From the NCBI GenBank assembly GCA_943736015.1, contig OX031061.1:65230192-65294191 (forward strand): a stretch of DNA of 64,000 bases, given 5' to 3'. The notes under the pieces were generated by a model. It did no database searches. It was not told the DNA's origin and was given only the letters and a program-made list of their open reading frames with translations. Below, in pieces: positions 9,876 through 19,879 of the stretch. Within the stretch, counting starts at the first letter, position 1; every line of letters begins with the position of its first letter. The DNA comes from Tridacna crocea (Eukaryota; Mollusca; Bivalvia; Cardiida; Cardiidae). The translations under genes and the position numbers were made by a program.

Positions 9876-10080
9876 TGTTATGGGTGACCACTCCTTCCTG
9901 CATGGCATACTCCCGATTTAAATACAATACCTGGCTACTGCGTCAGAGAGATATCTCTTTGGCTCAGTGGTTAGGGTATTGGCTTTGCGTCCGGGAGTTC
10001 GGAGTTCGAATCCCGCTCCGATCCTTATTTCTGCCATGCATTTATTCATTTGTTTCTTTGTTACGGACTTTGTTCGTAAG
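9876..10080 (+). repeat. Left LTR of the TRIM
   Basis: Starts TGTTATGGG and ends TTCGTAAG. It has a TTTAAATA box at 9917-9924 and the tRNA-like block described separately. Open frames over it and its twin are shadows that repeat because the LTRs are identical. Confidence 0.9.
9944..10024 (+). promoter_or_regulatory. tRNA-like Pol III promoter inside the LTR
   Basis: An A box TGGCTCAGTGG at 9960-9970 and a B box GTTCGAATCCC at 10004-10014 are 33 bp apart, as in tRNA genes. Both fit the consensus for internal Pol III promoters. The block recurs in the second LTR (A box 10282, B box 10326) and, diverged, in solo LTRs at 395-1290 and 17747-17965. Flanking bases do not fold into a clean acceptor stem, so I do not call a tRNA gene. 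Confidence 0.7.
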
Positions 10081-10081
10081 A

Positions 10082-10099
10082 TGGGGGCTCGTCCGGGAT
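10082..10099 (+). promoter_or_regulatory. Primer-binding site, tRNA-Pro type
   Basis: TGGGGGCTCGTCCGGGAT is complementary to the 3' end of tRNA-Pro and is the sequence used by murine leukaemia virus. It sits one base from the left LTR, as expected. Confidence 0.88.
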
Positions 10100-10197
10100 T
10101 GGCCATTGAGCCATTAATCCCATTTGTTGTCCAAAATTGGACTTCCTGCCTAATAAGGCTTTGAGTCATCAATAAATGATGACTTTAAGAGGGGGTG

Positions 10198-10402
10198 TGT
10201 TATGGGTGACCACTCCTTCCTGCATGGCATACTCCCGATTTAAATACAATACCTGGCTACTGCGTCAGAGAGATATCTCTTTGGCTCAGTGGTTAGGGTA
10301 TTGGCTTTGCGTCCGGGAGTTCGGAGTTCGAATCCCGCTCCGATCCTTATTTCTGCCATGCATTTATTCATTTGTTTCTTTGTTACGGACTTTGTTCGTA
10401 AG
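10198..10402 (+). repeat. Right LTR of the TRIM
   Basis: Identical to the left LTR over 205 bp by direct reading. It is preceded by the purine run and followed by the ACTGA duplication. Confidence 0.9.
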
Positions 10403-10583
10403 ACTGAAAATTTTAAATTTGTTTTGTGAAGGGTAGAAAACATTGTGAGAAAAGGAGAAAATGCTGGTTACCAGCATTTTCTCCTTTTCCCACAATGTTT
10501 TCTAAAGGCTTCTTTCTCAGGGGCGTCAAAAGTAGGGATTGTGTGGTAATGGGTTAAGCTGGCAGAATCATACACCCATCGTG

Positions 10584-10608
10584 AAAGAGAGAGAGAGAGA
10601 GAGAGAGG
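10584..10608. repeat. (GA)n microsatellite
   Basis: About 12 GA units, directly left of a D element. Confidence 0.85.
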
Positions 10609-10612
10609 TATC

Positions 10613-10752
10613 CTTAGGTAGACTGGTCCTTGAATATAGAGAAAATTGACTTAAAGCGAAAAGTCTCGGTCCACTTCCGCCTGCGCGGAATGCACGAGCT
10701 GACCTGGGCAGATTCTTTTCGCAGATGCTTTAAGCCCTTTCTCACAGAGTAT
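10613..10752 (+). repeat. MITE D
   Basis: Contains AAAATTGACTTAAAGCG, a core CCGCCTGCGCGGAATGCACG with GCTGACCTGGGCAG, and GCTTTAAGCCCTTTCTCACAGAG. Related copies are at 29990 and 57955. Confidence 0.6.
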
Positions 10753-11751
10753 CGCTGATCAATATTTAAAGCACAGTATTAGATATTACATGTACTAGTT
10801 ACTTTTAGGTGTGCCGCTTACAAGTCATACGAATGGTTGTTCGTTGATGATCATTATTTTTAAATCATATTCACGAAAACGAGTCTCTTGATGACGATAT
10901 CGAAGATGGTATTTATAATAGTTATGGATCTTCTGCACGATAGTTATGATAGATATCCTTTGCATGATACTGTCTGTCATCAAGCTCTTCATCTATATCA
11001 CAGGAATTTGTTCAAAATCCTAGAAATGCGCCCAACTGTCTCATAGGAATACGGAAGTCGCGCCTATGTTTTTTGCAAATCTTCTAAAACAAAAGAAAAG
11101 TGAAGTTAGGTATTCTCGTATTTTGTGAATATTATTATTGATTGTATGCGTTAGAATCTAATTTTAACATCGGTATTCGCGAATGTTACTCGACAATACA
11201 TTGATAAAGTGCGACTTTATTTCCGAGATATTGTAATTGAATCATCGGGAATGAGCCATAAATTAAATTGCTCATTGCAGGAAGTCCTTATAGCTATCAC
11301 ATAGTGGCATCCCGATGATCGACTATAGTCGAAAGTCATTTGGTTTTGGCTTCCGATTCCGATAATCGATTGAGAAAACCCGGAATCGATTGTAGTCGGT
11401 TCTTGAACTCGCTTAGTGCCTAAACTTGAATTCTTGGTTTTGTGACTATTATTAATTACAATCTTCGATTGAACAGTGGATAACAAAATCGGAAAAATGA
11501 GAAAGAATTTTTTGTCCATGGATTATTTGACAAAATTTGACAACTCGGCACTCTTCTCATTTGATCCCTGAGCCCGGGTTTTGAGACTTGGAAATTTGAA
11601 ATGATCTGTCTTTGACAATGGAAAATATCTGACGCATGAAATTATCGTCTAGAGCTTCATAAAATCTAGCTTGCGCGCATCCGGCAGAAAATTGGGCTAA
11701 ACACGATCAGTATAAAATGCGAAGGACACGCAGATAATAATGAGGCGGTCG
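10753..11751. other. No repeat or gene recognised
   Basis: A minus-strand frame at 11217-11519 (100 codons) starts MDKKFFLIFPILLSTVQS, which looks like a signal peptide. It lacks any known domain, exon context or second copy, so I do not call it a gene. The segment 11300-11400 has repeated CGATT/AATCG words. Confidence 0.3.
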
Positions 11752-12489
11752 AGTCATTTATGACAGAGTAATAAAGGTGTTATTCCTCGTATCTAGTGTA
11801 AAGTGACAGATTTTTTTAAATTTATTTGCTATTTAAACTGACTGGATGATGTCAAATCATGTAGCAATACTTCTCCAAAAATTAATTGTCACGAAATAAT
11901 AGATCGCCAAAAAAGCGTGAAAACCCATGACAATACAATGAGCGGCTTGGCATCGTCCGATCAGGGGGACTTCAAACTATCTTCTCATCTATAATAATGA
12001 ACTTATACAGTGAATTTACACAAATCTCTGAATAAAGCAATAATCGAAAGCTAAATTCCGTTCATGAGTGAAAAAAAATGTTATTTTATGAAATGAAAAT
12101 ATAGATCTATAGCAGAAGGGTGATAAGTCATTTATGACAGAGTAACAAAGGTGTTTTTCCTCTTATCTAGTGTGAAGTGACAAATTTTTAAGTTACTTGC
12201 TATTTAAACTGACACCTTGATGTCAAATCATGTAGAAATACTTCTCCAAAAATTAATTGTCACTAAAAAGTAGATCGCCAAAAAAGCGTAAAAACCCATG
12301 ACACTACAATGAGCAGAATGGCATCGTCCGATCATGGGGACTTCAAACTATCTTCTCATCTTTGATAATGAATTTAAACAATGAATTTACACAAATCCCT
12401 GAGTAAAACATAATTGGAAGCTAAATTTTCATAAGTGAAAAAATGTTGTTTTATGAAATAGAAATATAGATCTATAGCAGACAGGTGGG
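11752..12489 (+). repeat. Tandem duplication, 374-bp unit
   Basis: AGTCATTTATGACAGAGTAA occurs at 11752 and 12126. The two units match through GATGTCAAATCATGTAG, TTCTCCAAAAATTAATTGTC, AGATCGCCAAAAAAGCGT and GGACTTCAAACTATC to TATAGATCTATAGCAGA. Differences are scattered substitutions and small gaps. Non-coding. Confidence 0.88.
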
Positions 12490-12775
12490 GGGTGAAGTCG
12501 TCGTCTGCAAATGCTTTAAATATGTCTGATTGTGTGGTTTTTTTTTTTTTTTTTGTTTTTAACTCGTTTGGAAATTAAAATATATGGAAAAATGACCAGT
12601 ATTGATTATTCATGTGTTAAAACAATAAAACGGAATAAAGTGTTTTACTTGAAATCTTTATAACGTCTCATCTGAAGATAAAAAACGTCTCATTACTTTT
12701 GAAAATGTCTCATTGGTTTTCAAAAACAGGAGACATTGTCTCATTGAAATAAATTCTTTACCGACCACTGTTAGC

Positions 12776-13233
12776 CTAGCGATAGACAACACAAAAATGT
12801 ACCTGCGACATTCGGCGATTCCTCAGTAGACACCTTTAAACCGGAAATATCCGTCATGTTTTACATTTTTTTGACAATTTCTATCCATCGAGGAGGCCGT
12901 TCGCTTACGTCACGGGATTCCGAGGAAGGGCCAGGAAGTGTATTTTCGGATTTCGTATCAGAGGCAAATATCTTTTCTTTAAAAGAGAACACGGTCTAAT
13001 ACTTCTGTTAGTTACTTCTAGAAAAATCTTAAGTATCATGTGATGTCCATAAATATATCTTAAAAACGAAAAAAATAATAGAAAAACGTAATCCGAAAAT
13101 ATGCTTCCTGGCTCTTCCCGTGACGTCAGCGAATGGCCTCCCCGATGAATAGAAATTGTCTCCGGTTAAAAGGTGTCTACTGAGGAATCGCCGAATGTCG
13201 CAGGTACATTTTTGTGTTGTCTATTTCTACGCT
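12776..13233. repeat. Foldback element with ~170-bp arms
   Basis: The left arm (12776-12960) reads AGACAACACAAAAATGTACC, GGCGATTCCTCAGTAGACAC, then CGTTCGCTTACGTCACGGG. The right arm (13079-13233) carries the same in reverse. About 120 bp separates them. Some short gaps differ between arms. Confidence 0.82.
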
Positions 13234-13829
13234 AAAGGAAATTATAATCAATGTTTGTTTCGTGGGTGATTTTGGGTGGGAAAGGCTGTCTTGTGTTGGC
13301 GCTTGCAATCGAGACGTTGCATTCCTTGTGTTTATATTATATAGGGGAGATTTTTTTCCATATTTTATCATTTCATTTTGGTTATAGAATGTCAAATTCC
13401 TGTGTCTATATCATGACATTTCATTTCAAAAGCATCAAAAGGACAATAAACTTGACGGAAAGAAAAACCGAAAGATGGACAAGTAGACAGATATACATGT
13501 ATACAGATTAAAAAAAAGGGGAAAATCATTGAACTCGTATACAATCACATTATGATATCGTTCTCTGTTTCAATTCAGGAACTGGATCGTTTTATTGTGT
13601 TCTGGAGCGTGGAGCGTTGCCTACAAAAAATAACAGAAAAGTTCTTTTTAATGGATGTCGTATAGTTTTTGTTTTCAACTGTGGGGAATAAAGCATATGT
13701 GATTCACTTGACACAACACAAAATTCAGATTATTGTGTTTGTATGTTTCAAAAAGTTTTTTGCCGTGTGTTGATTATTCAGAAATCTCAGTCGCTGACGG
13801 AAGTTTGTTGGATTAAACGTCTTTATAGG
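13234..13829. other. No feature recognised
   Basis: AT-rich. The frame at 13251-13511 (86 codons) is low complexity and unsupported. Confidence 0.3.
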
Positions 13830-13968
13830 GTTAATTCACGTTTTTGAGGTCGTTAACATTCGCAGAGGCCCGAAAAATGCTTTAACGCCCGAGTGCGAAG
13901 CACGAGGGTGTTTAAGTATTTTGAGGGCCTCTGCGAATGTTAACGACCGAAAAAAACGTGAATTAACG
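13830..13968. repeat. Palindrome with ~43-bp arms
   Basis: GTTAATTCACGTTTTTGAGG and TCGTTAACATTCGCAGAGGC at the left return in reverse at 13925-13968. The 52-bp loop contains a smaller inverted pair around CGAGTGCGAAGCACGAGGG. Confidence 0.85.
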
Positions 13969-14705
13969 CTATTATTGCATAAAGTAAAGGTATTCTAACA
14001 ATAATTTGCACAGATAGTGAAAATATTTCCATAGAAATGCAAATAAGCGAATTTCAAATGTACTGTACGCAAATGGGTCAAAACCGGAAGTCGGCGAAGA
14101 AGTTTTTGTTACGATTAGGAAAGGGCCGTTAGTCCTGTATGCCAGTTTTGATTCTCTCGCTGTAAATACACTTTTTATTGATTTTTAATACACACTGGAC
14201 TTATGTGGAATAAACTTGCACACATTTGGACGATTACAACTAGGATGTATGCGTGGATATAAATTTCTGTAACTGAAGGCGACAGAGGGTTCGATATACA
14301 TCAAGCGAGGCGGACCGATCACGTTAAAAAGTGGGTGGGATGTAGCTGCTTTAGAGTACATTTCACGGGTGAATTTTTGTTCAGATCTCGATTAAACTGA
14401 GATTCTGTGCAAAGGTTTGTTTGTGGTGTACTAATATCATCAAAGACATGCCATGAAAAGGATCGAATATGGTACGAATTCCTACAGTTTGATGGTCGGA
14501 GTCTAGGGAAAATCTGACAAGGACAAACGTTGTTTACAAGGTAGGCCCGAATCGAGGATATTGATAGTACAAACCCGGGCGTTAACGGCGCGTGAATTTA
14601 CTGATTAATACACGTTTTCTCCCGTTAACCGCCCGGTTTTTACCCGTTAATACATGCTTATAACGGCCCGAAAAGGCACGTTTTATGCAATAATAACAAA
14701 TAACA
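13966..14705. mobile_element. Possible non-autonomous element, ~740 bp
   Basis: The left end CTATTATTGCATAAAGT is inverted at the right end, ACGTTTTATGCAATAATAAC. Near the right end are several CCCGTTAA words. No coding region. It may form one unit with the preceding palindrome. Boundaries are inferred from the inverted ends only. Confidence 0.45.
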
Positions 14706-14872
14706 AACCACCATAGGAACAATACAGAAATATGCACTGACATCCCAGACATTCCGTGCAACAACCATCTACAGCACACCCACTCATCTGGTTGTTATAG
14801 AAGTATGTTTTTCTGCTTACCTTGTGAAATCTTGTGGGCGCAGTTGACCAGGAGCAAGTTCGTAAGGTCTCT
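14700..14872 (-). repeat. Reversed relative of 9085-9285
   Basis: In reverse: CTTGCTCCTGGTCAACTGCG, CAAGGTAAGCAG, CACGGAATGTCTGGGATGTC, matching the 9085 segment in order. Confidence 0.55.
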
Positions 14873-14889
14873 CCAGTGTGACAACTGCT

Positions 14890-14996
14890 TTAAGGTAGTA
14901 GACCCGTAACACTTCTAGTGCAAAATGGTATTTATCAACTATCAAGAATTTTTATCCCATGTTGCACTAGAAGTGTTAGAGGGTCTACTACCTTAA
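14890..14996 (+). repeat. MITE M, short hairpin form
   Basis: TTAA at both ends. GGTAGTAGACCCGTAACACT and AGTGTTAGAGGGTCTACTACC form the arms, with CTAGTGCA/TGCACTAG inside. 107 bp, against 371 bp for the long form at 20868. Confidence 0.85.
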
Positions 14997-15165
14997 CCAC
15001 TACCCTCCTTAATAAATCGACTAAAATTTTCAAGCCGACCGTAAAACCCCAAATAACGCTTTTTCAAACTTTTTTTATTTCTTTCAGAAAAAATATCTCT
15101 TTATCAGACAGTTCTACGCTGTTTGCAGAAGGTCAGTGAGTTGCGCTTTGCAGATTAAGGATTAA
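14993..15165 (+). repeat. MITE B lacking its hairpin
   Basis: Shares its left TTAA with MITE M. It keeps CCCAAATAACGCTTTTTC, ATATCTCTTTATCAGACAG and GCAGAAGGTCAGTGAG, but the GATCAGACTGCA hairpin is gone. Ends GGATTAA. Confidence 0.7.
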
Positions 15166-15552
15166 AAGTATGAAATTCGAGGGGTTGTTTTTTAGATATC
15201 GTGTCAAAATTGGCATTAAAATAGCAAAAACAGTGTCTTTTACACTATTGGCCAGTGCTTATTATATTTCAATCAATCGATATTTTATTAGCATTACATA
15301 TTTTATAATGTTTCTATTACATCGCGAAAAATTGTACAATACATTTACAAAGTTTATTATATATGCTAATATATAGTTTCAGTATGTAGCTTTAACGTGC
15401 AGCTGAGGACAAAAAAAAGTACGAGAAAAGTACAATATGGGTTCAAACCCAAACAATTTAGTTATTTCAAAGATTTCTATCCTATTTATTTGTTACTCTG
15501 ACAATTATCATTTTCCAGGCATATATATTTACTTAAGTTATTTGTAGTTTTT
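15166..15552. other. No feature recognised
   Basis: AT-rich. A 68-codon frame at 15170-15376 is low complexity. Confidence 0.3.
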
Positions 15553-16927
15553 TTATCCCCCGCCGTAGGCTGAGGGATATAGTTTTAGCGTTGTCCGTCC
15601 GTCCGTCCGTCCGTCCGTGTGTCCATCCCGGCAAATATCTCCAATACCATTGGACGGAATTTCGTGAAAATTTATACATATGTACAATGACCCATTCTCC
15701 CGAGACACTTTTTTTGTTTTTTTTTTTTTTGATTCGATGCAAAATGGCCGACTGAGAGCGATTTTAAGTTTCACTTAAGTTACACTTAAGTACACTTTTA
15801 ATGTTTGGGGTCTTCTCTTCAAAACTATACAAAGTTTTTACATGGAACTTGTCACATCTGCCAACCTCCATTAGGAAATGCAGGAAAAAAAGTTTCACCT
15901 ACATTGACCATGCAACACCACAGTTATTTGCCCTTGTTTTTGTAATAAGGTGTCATGGAAAAAGGGGGTTTCATGTTATATTTCATTCCATTTCTTTTGA
16001 AGGCAACTCATTCCACATTTCTTGACGGAATTGAATAGAATTTTGACAGAATATTTCTTGTCATGTCACCTATTGCATATTGTCAACATTTTGCGACTTG
16101 TACCTGCGTCATGAAAAAAGGGGGCTTCATGTTTTATCTCATTTTATTTCTTGTGAATGCAACTCGTCCCATATTTCTTGACAGAATTCAATGGAATTTT
16201 CACAGAATGTTTCTTATCATCTGAGCTATCGCTTATTCTCAAGGTTTTGCAATTTGTGGCTGCGTCATGAAAAAAGGGGGGCTTCATGTTTTATTTCATT
16301 CTATTTCTTGTGAAGGCAACTCCTCCCACATTTCTTGGTAGATTTGAATGGAATTTTTACATTATCATGTGACCTAACACAACACCTCCCACATTTCTTG
16401 GCAGATTTGGATGGAATTTTCACATGATCATGTGACCTACGCCATATTGTCAAGGTTTTCGGATTTGTAGCTGCATCATGGAATAAGGGGGTTTTATGTT
16501 ATAATTTCATTTTTCACCTGTATCTCTTTAATTACTCGACATATCTCAACAGATTTGGACGAAATTTTCACAGATCATGCGACCTAGCACATGTTGTCAG
16601 GGTTTTGCAATTTATCACTGTATCATGGAAAAAGGGGACTTTATGTCAAATTTAATTTTTTGTCAGTGTATCTCCAACTTTTATGAAATGCCAAATTCTG
16701 CCAAAAGGAAACTTAATGTATAATCCTGTTATGGACCTCTTTTATATTTTTTTATGTAATGAAATCCTGTGCCATGGAACAAGGGAGCTTAATGTCTAAT
16801 TTCATCATGGACAAATAACAAAAAGGCCACATGTACATGCAAAACAGAATACCTCCTATACGTTTGTATCAAAAAAGGTCTTTTTCGGCGGGGGATATCA
16901 TTTCAACGAAATTGCTTGTTTTTATCA
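15553..16927 (+). repeat. Repeat G, long interspersed non-coding repeat
   Basis: Opens TATCCCCCGCCGTAGGCTG and closes TTTCGGCGGGGGATATCAT, an inverted pair of ends. After a (CCGT)n run at 15593-15620 and GGACGGAATTTCGTGAAAAT it holds about five imperfect ~160-bp units. Each has GGAAAAAGGGGG-TTTCATG, CACATTTCTTG and TTTTGCGATTTGT-like words. No long frame is open. Confidence 0.75.
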
Positions 16928-17322
16928 TATTTTATCAACAAAATAAATGTACATAGATAGTTGAGTGTAATAAAACTTGGGTATTAACTGACTTCTAATT
17001 TGTTGATAAAGAGGACATATTAGAACAAAGTGAAATTCGTCCTCTATTTCATTCAGATTACATTATTTACAGATTCTATTCTCTCTTGGTGTGCTATTGA
17101 TAAACGGTGTAATAAAACCAAAATGGTAACTGTTTTTTTGCTGACATCATTCTGAAGACGATGACATTCTGTAATGTTGTATAATAGATACAGATTGCTA
17201 TGGTGGCATTTATTTTATATATATCATTTAGGGAATAAATCTAAAATGACTGCAACCCGCCATCTGTGTTCATCTTATAGCCAGTCGTTAAATAGATCAA
17301 GAACGAAATATATATAAACAAG
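16928..17322. other. No feature recognised
   Basis: AT-rich spacer with short TA-rich runs. Confidence 0.3.
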
Positions 17323-17440
17323 CCAAGCTATGTGAAAAGGTGGCTCTATGTATCTGCGCAAAACATCGACCCAGGTCATTCTGCGCAGTCCGCGCAGACT
17401 GACCTGAACCGATGCTTTTCGCGCTAGGTCATTTTTTTTT
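17323..17440 (+). repeat. MITE D
   Basis: GACCCAGGTCATTCTGCGCA and TGCGCAGACTGACCTGAACC form a hairpin. Flanks include GTGAAAAGGTGGCTC and GATGCTTTTCGC. Confidence 0.6.
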
Positions 17441-17479
17441 AATATCCATGGACCAATGTACCTCGTGATTGAGTCGTGT

Positions 17480-17708
17480 TTAACTCATAACCACACGACA
17501 AGATTTTAGGCTTGTCCTAATCGAAAGCATTTGCAGACGATGAAATAAAAGTGACTGAAAATTTGAAATTTGTTTTATGAAAGGTAGAAAACATTGTGAG
17601 AATAGGAGAGAATGCTGGTTACCAGCATTTTCTCCGTTTCCCACAATGTTTTCTAAAGGCTTCTTTCTCAAGGGTGTCAAAAGTAGGGATTGTGCTGTAA
17701 TGGGTTAA
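17480..17708 (+). repeat. MITE A, full length (229 bp)
   Basis: TTAA at both ends. Left end CTCATAACCACACGACAAG, right end GTGCTGTAATGGG. The hairpin is nearly perfect around GGTTACC. Confidence 0.92.
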
Positions 17709-17746
17709 AAAAGTCGCTATGGATCCAGAAGATGTATTACTAGTAT

Positions 17747-17965
17747 CTTACGAACCTGAAAGTTCGTAACAAATACATAGCCGAAATACAAACTGCATCT
17801 GGCAGGATTAGAACCTATGTAGACAAGATCTACGTTGTTTTTTCGAGGTTTAAAAGACCATATACCATAACCACGGAGCTAAAGAGATACCTCTCCAATG
17901 CAGTTGTTAGGTATTGTATTTAAACCGGGGCGAAGCCATGCATGAAGGAATGGTCTCCCGTAACA
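17747..17965 (-). mobile_element. Solo LTR of the TRIM family
   Basis: On the minus strand it starts TGTTACGGGAGACCATTCC and ends CAGGTTCGTAAG. A-box-like TAGCTCCGTGG and B-box-like GGTTCTAATCC keep their places, with 14 bp more than in the young LTR. No clear target duplication remains, so it is old. The internal part and second LTR are absent. Confidence 0.8.
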
Positions 17966-18594
17966 ATTAAGCCTTTTTTGCCAGAGTATGTCTCAAATAT
18001 AAGTAGTAGAATAGGAGTTTTATTAGTGCTATTTCCTGCGCCTGCACCAATGTACTCGATGACACCCCCCCACCCATTTGGGTATAGGTGTAGAAGAGTC
18101 GACATTAGATAAAGTTTTCTGCAGACAGTTTGTCACTAGGTCTTGATAAAAGGTAGACCATTTGGTTTTTAGGTGGAAATATATCGAAGAAAAATTGCAC
18201 TATCTGAACTTCATTGAAATTGTCTCTGTAAATGCTCTCATTTTGGACAAAGCTAAGATTCTAAGATTTTTGTCGTTTGGTAAAAGGTTTTGTGCATACT
18301 TTGAGAATTCGTCAGGAAAAAAAGTTATATAAGATGGACGTAATTACAAGCTTTAATCTCCATGGCATATTTGTCAAAACGTAGAAGATTGCGGAGTGTG
18401 AAAAAAACTGACAGTTTTCAGAATGATGTGTTATTTTTTGGGGAAAAAATGTAAACCTCGTGAGACATGTAATGGTATGATAATGGAAGCCAAAAGAAAC
18501 CGAAGAAAGACCAAAGTTCAAGTACAAAGTGAATTTTGTGCGTATGCCATGCTTGTTTAAGTGAGGTTTTCCGCAGAACTATTTTCGGAGAAAA
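17966..18594. other. No feature recognised
   Basis: Overlapping frames of 71 and 64 codons at 18312-18612 show no domain and no second copy. Confidence 0.3.
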
Positions 18595-19190
18595 TGTCCA
18601 TTGTCTGCGCATGTCATAATCTTTGAAGATTCCATCTGTCTGCTTTGACGCATCAACATCTCCTGCACAGGAGAAGATAAATGCGCTGCTAATAAAAAAG
18701 TACCAGAGAAAATGGCAATAAACAATAGATGATTGGAAAAATGTAGTCTGTTTTTGCTGCGAATTTCATAGCAAATTTATTATTTCAAGTGGAAAATTTT
18801 GTTTTTACAAATATTCTTGTTTGAAAGGTGTTTTACGCCGCTTTCAGCATTATCTTAGTCATATCATGGCTACAGCTCACATATTCATGTTTTCCTGGAT
18901 TTCATCAGTACTAGGCTAGGCTCTGAAGTGTCTTGCCCAAGTTGACGTCCGCTCCCAAGCTATTAAGGCTAGAACCCATGACCTCCAGGTCTCGTGTCCT
19001 ACACTTTACCACAGACTCAACAGGACCCATACTATTGTTTGATTGCACATATTGGAATACATCATCTTAATAAGGACGTTATTTCGAAATTAAAAGTAAC
19101 GGTTGTCGTTTTGAAAAGTTGTCCGTTTCTGTACCTAGAATGCCAAAATCATATAGATGTATATCTGAAAAATGTAGTCCTGTCGGAATC
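18595..19190. repeat. Pieces of repeat E around a tRNA-like scrap
   Basis: 18595-18640 has TTGTCTGCGCATGTCATAAT and CTTTGAAGATTCC. 19060-19185 has AAGTAACGGTTGTCGTTTTG and CTGTACCTAGAATGCC. Between them, 18850-19020 reads in reverse as a tRNA-SINE-like stretch with CATGGGTTCTAGCC (B-box-like). The E copy may have been split by it. Confidence 0.45.
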
Positions 19191-19234
19191 AGCCCGCATA
19201 GCGCAGTTATCGTGTGCAAATGTTTCCAGGAAAG

Positions 19235-19310
19235 GAAAATTTAAGATATTGTGATCTTGGGTCTACACCATCCGATGAAGAGATAATCAAACCCCCCCCC
19301 CCCCCCCCCG
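19235..19310 (+). repeat. MITE B scrap and C18 run
   Basis: GTGATCTTGGGTCTACACC and ATCCGATGAAGAGA are a MITE B scrap. It is followed by 18 C at 19292-19309. Confidence 0.55.
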
Positions 19311-19879
19311 GAAAATATGATGACATTAAAAATCAAAACTATTGTAGCATCTTAACCGAGCCACTTGTGGAAGTTTTGCCTTCGTAGAATTATCATTTTA
19401 AATTTCAAAATCACTATATACTCGATTCAAAGGGAAATTATTATTACCTCCCCTTACGAAAAAGTAATAGAGGTATGAACAAAAGCTTTTTAGATAGACA
19501 TTTGTAGAAATTCTGGGTGGTTATAAGTGTTTAGATTTATTGAATCACTATAAATTCTCAATAATCTAATAACAATAAAAGTTGCGCCATGTTGACCAGA
19601 AGCTTCAGGGGATGAAAGCCTTAAATGCATGTCATGGCAAATAAATAAAAAAAGTTTATATAATCAATCGATCACGAAGCCCAGACGTATATGCAACAGA
19701 GATTAGACATAATTGATGGGAAAAAATAACAATTATTAATCTTTCATCTTTAGATTTATTGTCTACGAGATATGATGACGATTTGTGACGGAAATCTAGA
19801 CAAGTTTCTCCCCTGGGTACAGTAACAGATACAACAACGATATTTTCTCCGTTTACCGCTATTTCTTCCGGGGAATACT
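19311..19879. other. No feature recognised
   Basis: AT-rich. AGAAGCTTCAGGG and GTTGCGCCATGTTGACC at about 19580-19615 recur at 31000-31040, so an unnamed dispersed repeat is present. Confidence 0.35.

Larger units (their letters stand above)
9876..10402 (+). mobile_element. Young TRIM (LTR retrotransposon in miniature)
   Basis: Two LTRs of 205 bp (9876-10080 and 10198-10402) are identical by eye. They flank only 117 bp. One base after the left LTR is TGGGGGCTCGTCCGGGAT, an 18-nt tRNA-Pro-type primer site. Before the right LTR is a purine run AAGAGGGGG. A 5-bp duplication ACTGA lies at 9871-9875 and 10403-10407. There is no coding capacity, so it must rely on another element's proteins. LTR identity implies recent insertion. 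It looks whole. Confidence 0.93.
9797..10557 (+). repeat. MITE A host copy, split by a TRIM
   Basis: TTAA at 9797-9800 and 10554-10557. Without the 527-bp TRIM and one copy of ACTGA it is 229 bp, the length of intact copies at 17480, 48346 and 52332. The hairpin (GGAGAAAATGCTGGTTACC and complement) is near perfect. Confidence 0.92.

Noticed and set aside
9944-10024. Functional tRNA gene
   Set aside because: A and B boxes are good, but no clean acceptor stem is seen, and the block lies inside both LTRs of a TRIM.
11217-11519. 100-codon minus frame with a signal-like start
   Set aside because: No family, no second copy, no exon context. The centre is made of repeated CGATT words. It remains a weak candidate.
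15593-15620. CCGT-rich runs as a GC-rich promoter or CpG island
   Set aside because: The run recurs at the same position in repeats G, H and F, so it is a repeat feature.
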